Positions 61,170 to 64,000 of a stretch of 64,000 nt of DNA are shown piece by piece. Every line of letters begins with the position of its first letter. Position 1 is the stretch's first letter. The stretch is from Curtobacterium pusillum (lineage in GTDB: Bacteria; Actinomycetota; Actinomycetes; Actinomycetales; Microbacteriaceae): contig NZ_VEIY01000006.1 in assembly GCF_007680845.1 (NCBI RefSeq), positions 124,001 through 188,000 of the forward strand, read 5' to 3'. The notes below the pieces were generated by a model, which saw only the letters and a list, made by a program, of their open reading frames with translations, had not been told where the DNA came from and searched no databases. The translations under genes were made by a program, and so were the position numbers.

Positions 61170-62395
61170 TCGAGCTCCTCGAGCTCCGGGACCGCGTGGA
61201 CCGTACCGACCGCTCGCGGGTAGAACGGGACGTCGAACGCGTCGCACTCCGGGAGGTCGTGCACGTGTCGGCCGGCTGAGTCGATGAGCGAGACGTTGAT
61301 GAAGTACTTCCCGGACCCGAACCGGACGTCGCGCACGACGAAGCGGAAGCGCCGTCGTCCTTCGAGCCTGCCGAGATCGAGACCGAGCGTGGTGTTGGTG
61401 ACGCCGTAGACGACCTGTCCGGCGGAGCTGTTGATCTGCAGCGCCGCGACCCAGTCCTCGATGCCGTCGTCGTGCTCGAACTCAGCGGTCACCTCGATGT
61501 CGTCGCCGGGCGAGACGGGCGCGCCGTGCGGCTTCCCGACGGGCTGCACGGTGGCGCTCACGACGCGACCCCGCCCCGGGGCGACGTCGCGGTTGGTCTC
61601 CCCCTGACGACGCTCTTCGAGCACGTCACGGAAGGCCGCGACGGCTTCCACCGGGTCGCCGTCGACCAGGACCTTCCCCTTGTTCAGCAGGATCGCCCGG
61701 TCGCACATCTCCTGCACCTGGCTGAGCGAGTGCGTGACGATGATGATCGTCTTACCCTGCTCCTGGAACGAGCGGATCCGGTCGAGGCACTTGCGCTGGA
61801 ACGCCTCGTCGCCGACGGCCAGGACCTCGTCGACGAGCAGGACGTCGGGGTCGGTGTGCACGGCGACCGCGAAGGCGAGCCGCACGTACATGCCGGACGA
61901 GTAGAACTTCACCTGGGTGTCGATGAAGTCGCCGATGCCGGAGAACGCGAGGATGTCGTCGAAGCGCTCCTCGGTCTCCTTGCGGCTGAGGCCCAGGAGG
62001 CTCGCGTTGAGGAACACGTTCTCGCGGCCGGAGAGGTCCGGGTGGAACCCGGCGCCGAGCTCGAGCAGCGCGGCGAGGCGACCGCGGCGCGCGACCGTGC
62101 CGGACGTCGGCTGGATGATCCCGCCGATGGCCTTCAGCAGCGTGGACTTGCCGGAGCCGTTCTGACCGATGAGGCCGACGGTGGTGCCGGCCTGGATCGA
62201 CACGGTGACGTCGTCGAGCGCCCAGAAGTCCTGCCGGTGCTTCCGTCCGGCACGACCGAGGGTGACGATGCGCTCGCGGATCGTGTTGTCCTTGCGGACG
62301 ACGAAGCGCTTCCGGACGTGGTCGATGACGATGACGTCGGGGCGCTCCGCGCTGGCGCCGGACGTCGTCGGAGCGACGGGGGTGCTGATGGCCAT
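61166..62395 (-). CDS. Polysaccharide ABC exporter ATP-binding protein (Wzt/TagH-like)
   Basis: This 409-residue protein has an ABC ATPase domain (~15-260) and a C-terminal Wzt-like beta domain (~275-409). Walker A is GQNGSGKSTLLKAIGG, the signature is FYSSGMYVRLAFAVA, Walker B is VLLVDEVLAVGD, and there is a switch His in IVTHSLSQ. The C-terminal domain in Wzt binds the finished polysaccharide chain, so export of a specific glycan is likely. It starts 3 bp after the permease gene. Glycosyltransferase genes follow on the same strand, so assembly and export are encoded together. Confidence 0.93.
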   Translation of the reverse strand: MAISTPVAPTTSGASAERPDVIVIDHVRKRFVVRKDNTIRERIVTLGRAGRKHRQDFWALDDVTVSIQAGTTVGLIGQNGSGKSTLLKAIGGIIQPTSGTVARRGRLAALLELGAGFHPDLSGRENVFLNASLLGLSRKETEERFDDILAFSGIGDFIDTQVKFYSSGMYVRLAFAVAVHTDPDVLLVDEVLAVGDEAFQRKCLDRIRSFQEQGKTIIIVTHSLSQVQEMCDRAILLNKGKVLVDGDPVEAVAAFRDVLEERRQGETNRDVAPGRGRVVSATVQPVGKPHGAPVSPGDDIEVTAEFEHDDGIEDWVAALQINSSAGQVVYGVTNTTLGLDLGRLEGRRRFRFVVRDVRFGSGKYFINVSLIDSAGRHVHDLPECDAFDVPFYPRAVGTVHAVPELEELD

Positions 62396-62398
62396 GGT

Positions 62399-63301
62399 CT
62401 AGAGCTCCTGCGCGAAGTTGCCCTGCAGACGGGAGAACACCCGCTGCGCGCCGACGAGGCACACGAGCCCGATCACGAGCGCGATGAGGAGTCGTGTCAT
62501 GAGGTGGCCCGGGTAGACGACCGTCGCCGGGTCGTGCAGCCAGACCGCGTTCTGCAGCCCGAGCACGGACAGGGTGAGCGGGTTGTTCGTGTAGACGGCG
62601 AGGATCCAGCCGACCTTGACGTTCGCGAGCACCATCGAGTACGAGTACACGATCGGCGATGCCCAGAGCAGCACCATGAGGCCGACGTCGATGACGAACT
62701 GCACGTCGCGCAGGTACACGTTGAGCGCGGCGAGCACGAGCCCGATCGCGGCCCCGTAGACCAGGATCACCAACAGGGACGGGATGAGGTAGACCAGGCC
62801 CTCGTGCCAGGGGAACGCGCCGAGCACGACGGTGAAGGCCAGCAGGATCGCGAACTGGATCGCGAAGTTGACCAGGGCCGCCCCGACGCTCGCGAGCGGG
62901 AAGACCTCCCGCGGGACGTAGACCTTCTTGATGAGGCCGCTGTTCCCGACGATCGAGCTGGTCGACCCGGCGACGATCTCGCTGAAGAGCGTGTAGGCGC
63001 TCAGGCCCGTGAAGACGTAGATCGCGAAGTTGTCGATGCCGTGGGCGGCGCCGAGCACCTTGCCGATGACGAAGTAGTAGATGAGGAGCTGGGTCAGCGG
63101 GCGCACCAGCGTCCACACGAACCCGAGTGCCGAGTCCTTGTACCGCGCCTTGAGGTCACGGCGGATGAGCATCCCGAGCATCTCGCGCTGCCGGAAGACG
63201 TCGCGGAGTTCTCGCCAGGTTCCTCGGAAGGCGCTCGTCGGAGCGCCGACCACGACGAGGGGCTCCTTCGCGAGCGCCGCCATGCGGGCTTGATCGACCA
63301 T
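62399..63301 (-). CDS. Polysaccharide ABC exporter permease (Wzm/TagG-like)
   Basis: This 300-residue ABC-2 permease has six membrane spans and the cytoplasmic N-terminal helix typical of polysaccharide exporters (LIRRDLKARYKDSALGFVW, then LTQLLIYYFVIG). GLIKKVYVPREVFPLASV is the coupling region. It moves lipid-linked glycan across the membrane, powered by the adjacent ATPase. ATG 63301 starts the conserved part; upstream in-frame codons are not family-like. It is the first gene of the minus-strand glycan operon. A TATGCT -10 candidate lies about 40 bases upstream. Confidence 0.93.
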   Translation of the reverse strand: MVDQARMAALAKEPLVVVGAPTSAFRGTWRELRDVFRQREMLGMLIRRDLKARYKDSALGFVWTLVRPLTQLLIYYFVIGKVLGAAHGIDNFAIYVFTGLSAYTLFSEIVAGSTSSIVGNSGLIKKVYVPREVFPLASVGAALVNFAIQFAILLAFTVVLGAFPWHEGLVYLIPSLLVILVYGAAIGLVLAALNVYLRDVQFVIDVGLMVLLWASPIVYSYSMVLANVKVGWILAVYTNNPLTLSVLGLQNAVWLHDPATVVYPGHLMTRLLIALVIGLVCLVGAQRVFSRLQGNFAQEL

Positions 63302-63458
63302 TCGTCTCTTCGTTCGTGGGGGCAGGACCGGAACAGCATACTCACCGCCTCTGACGAGGAGCGGGTGCGCCGTCCGGAGCGAGCAACACCTGTCGTTCGC
63401 CCCCGTGCGGGGGTGAATGTGCGCAGATGCAACCCTCAACCTTCACTTTGGGGTTACC

Positions 63459-63485
63459 GTTGACGCAACCCGGACCCTTGTCAAC
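63459..63485 (+). promoter_or_regulatory. Inverted repeat GTTGAC/GTCAAC upstream of the lipoprotein gene
   Basis: GTTGAC (63459-63464) and GTCAAC (63480-63485) form a 6-bp inverted repeat ending 22 bases before the ATG at 63508. GCAACCC is directly repeated at 63429 and 63465. The 205-bp divergent gap here is the likely control region of both this gene and the exporter operon. Confidence 0.35.
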
Positions 63486-63507
63486 ACCCACAGGACGGCC
63501 CGTCAGC

Positions 63508-64000
63508 ATGCAGCTTGCTCCACGGCCGATCGCTGCGTTCGCGGTGATCGGTGCTCTCAGTCTCCTCGCGGCGGGTTGTTCCGCCGGCGGTGACGACCCC
63601 ACACCATCGCCCACACGGAACGCCAGCGCGTCGGCGTCGACGAGCCCGTCGGCCACGTCCACGACCACCGCGTCGACCGATCCGTCGCCGACCGAGGCCG
63701 CTTCGGAGCCGAGCGACGACGACGCCCCCACGTCGTTCCCCGGGACCGGCCAGACGAGCCAGCCCGACACCGACCCGTCGGACTTCCCGGCGACCGCCCT
63801 GGTGACCTTCTCCGGCTGGGACGCCGGCACGAAGACGCTCCAGGCGGGTGGCCTGGTGTCCGGCACCACCAACGCGTCGGGCACCTGCACGTTCACCGCC
63901 GCGAAGGGCGGGGTCACGCGCACCCAGACCAGCCGGGCCGAGGCGAGTGCGTCGTCGGTCAGCTGCGCGCAGGTGTCGTTCCCCGCGGCGCAAGTGTCGA
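63508..64000 (+). CDS. Secreted lipoprotein, partial (cut by window end)
   Basis: The first 164 codons of a lipoprotein are visible. A signal peptide ends in LLAAGC with lipidated C24. A linker of about 65 residues rich in Ser, Thr, Pro and Asp then spans the cell wall. A domain starting near residue 95 (ATALVTFSGWDAGTKTLQAGG) has two cysteines (TNASGTCTFTA and SVSCAQV) that may form a disulfide. No family is recognised. It is divergent from the glycan exporter genes, but no functional link is visible. Confidence 0.75.
   Translation, partial: MQLAPRPIAAFAVIGALSLLAAGCSAGGDDPTPSPTRNASASASTSPSATSTTTASTDPSPTEAASEPSDDDAPTSFPGTGQTSQPDTDPSDFPATALVTFSGWDAGTKTLQAGGLVSGTTNASGTCTFTAAKGGVTRTQTSRAEASASSVSCAQVSFPAAQVS

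Noticed and set aside
30828..63301. One single transferred polysaccharide island
   Set aside because: Housekeeping purK/purE and genes on both strands are mixed in, and I saw no integrase, insertion sequence or clear composition break that would mark island ends.

Overview
This window is high-GC DNA from an actinobacterium, most likely a plant- or soil-associated member of the Microbacteriaceae (Curtobacterium-like). The support is gene content and style: third-position GC-rich codons, many GTG starts, ATGA/GTGA gene overlaps, an acyl-CoA carboxylase with alpha, beta and epsilon subunits, a rhamnose cell-wall polysaccharide locus with an ABC exporter, and a secreted GH6 cellulase. The genus is an inference. 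I saw no tRNA, rRNA, CRISPR array, prophage or transposase.

Layout. (1) 1-3090, minus: the succinate dehydrogenase operon sdhC-sdhD-sdhA-sdhB, with sdhB cut by the window edge. (2) 3169-6869: a GT4 glycosyltransferase divergent from a mannose-1-phosphate guanylyltransferase, then a 5'-truncated alpha/beta-hydrolase remnant and a small lipoprotein. (3) 7121-18634, plus: a nucleoside uptake and salvage block. It holds a BMP-type binding lipoprotein, a double ATPase, two permeases, cytidine deaminase, pyrimidine nucleoside phosphorylase, adenosine deaminase, a PTS IIA/IIB pair without a IIC, purine nucleoside phosphorylase and a phosphosugar mutase. Together these would import nucleosides, split them to bases and pentose-1-phosphates, and feed the sugars into central metabolism. 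(4) 18663-19841: a DUF559/AbiEi-like predicted nuclease gene enclosed by 61-bp inverted repeats that each contain a 12-bp-stem hairpin. This is the most unusual structure in the window. (5) 19862-30791: biotin-dependent acyl-CoA carboxylase genes (alpha subunit, Maf; epsilon, beta, BirA), split by an RNA methyltransferase and a two-component module whose third gene is a kinase-like membrane protein without an ATPase domain. (6) 30828-63301: a long surface-glycan region with nucleotide-sugar enzymes (Ugd, RfbABCD, an extra epimerase), about nine glycosyltransferases, three DUF2142/GT39-like membrane proteins, GtrA, a flippase-like protein, two acyltransferases and a Wzm/Wzt-type ABC exporter. 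purK and purE lie within it, separated by the GH6 cellulase and a glycosyltransferase. (7) 63508-64000: the start of a lipoprotein cut by the window edge.

Regulatory style. At least ten genes have a TANNNT -10-like hexamer ending exactly 6 or 7 bases before the start codon, the arrangement expected for leaderless mRNAs. Genes inside operons instead use Shine-Dalgarno sequences or start/stop overlaps. Several strong hairpins mark operon ends, including a perfect 48-bp palindrome after purK.
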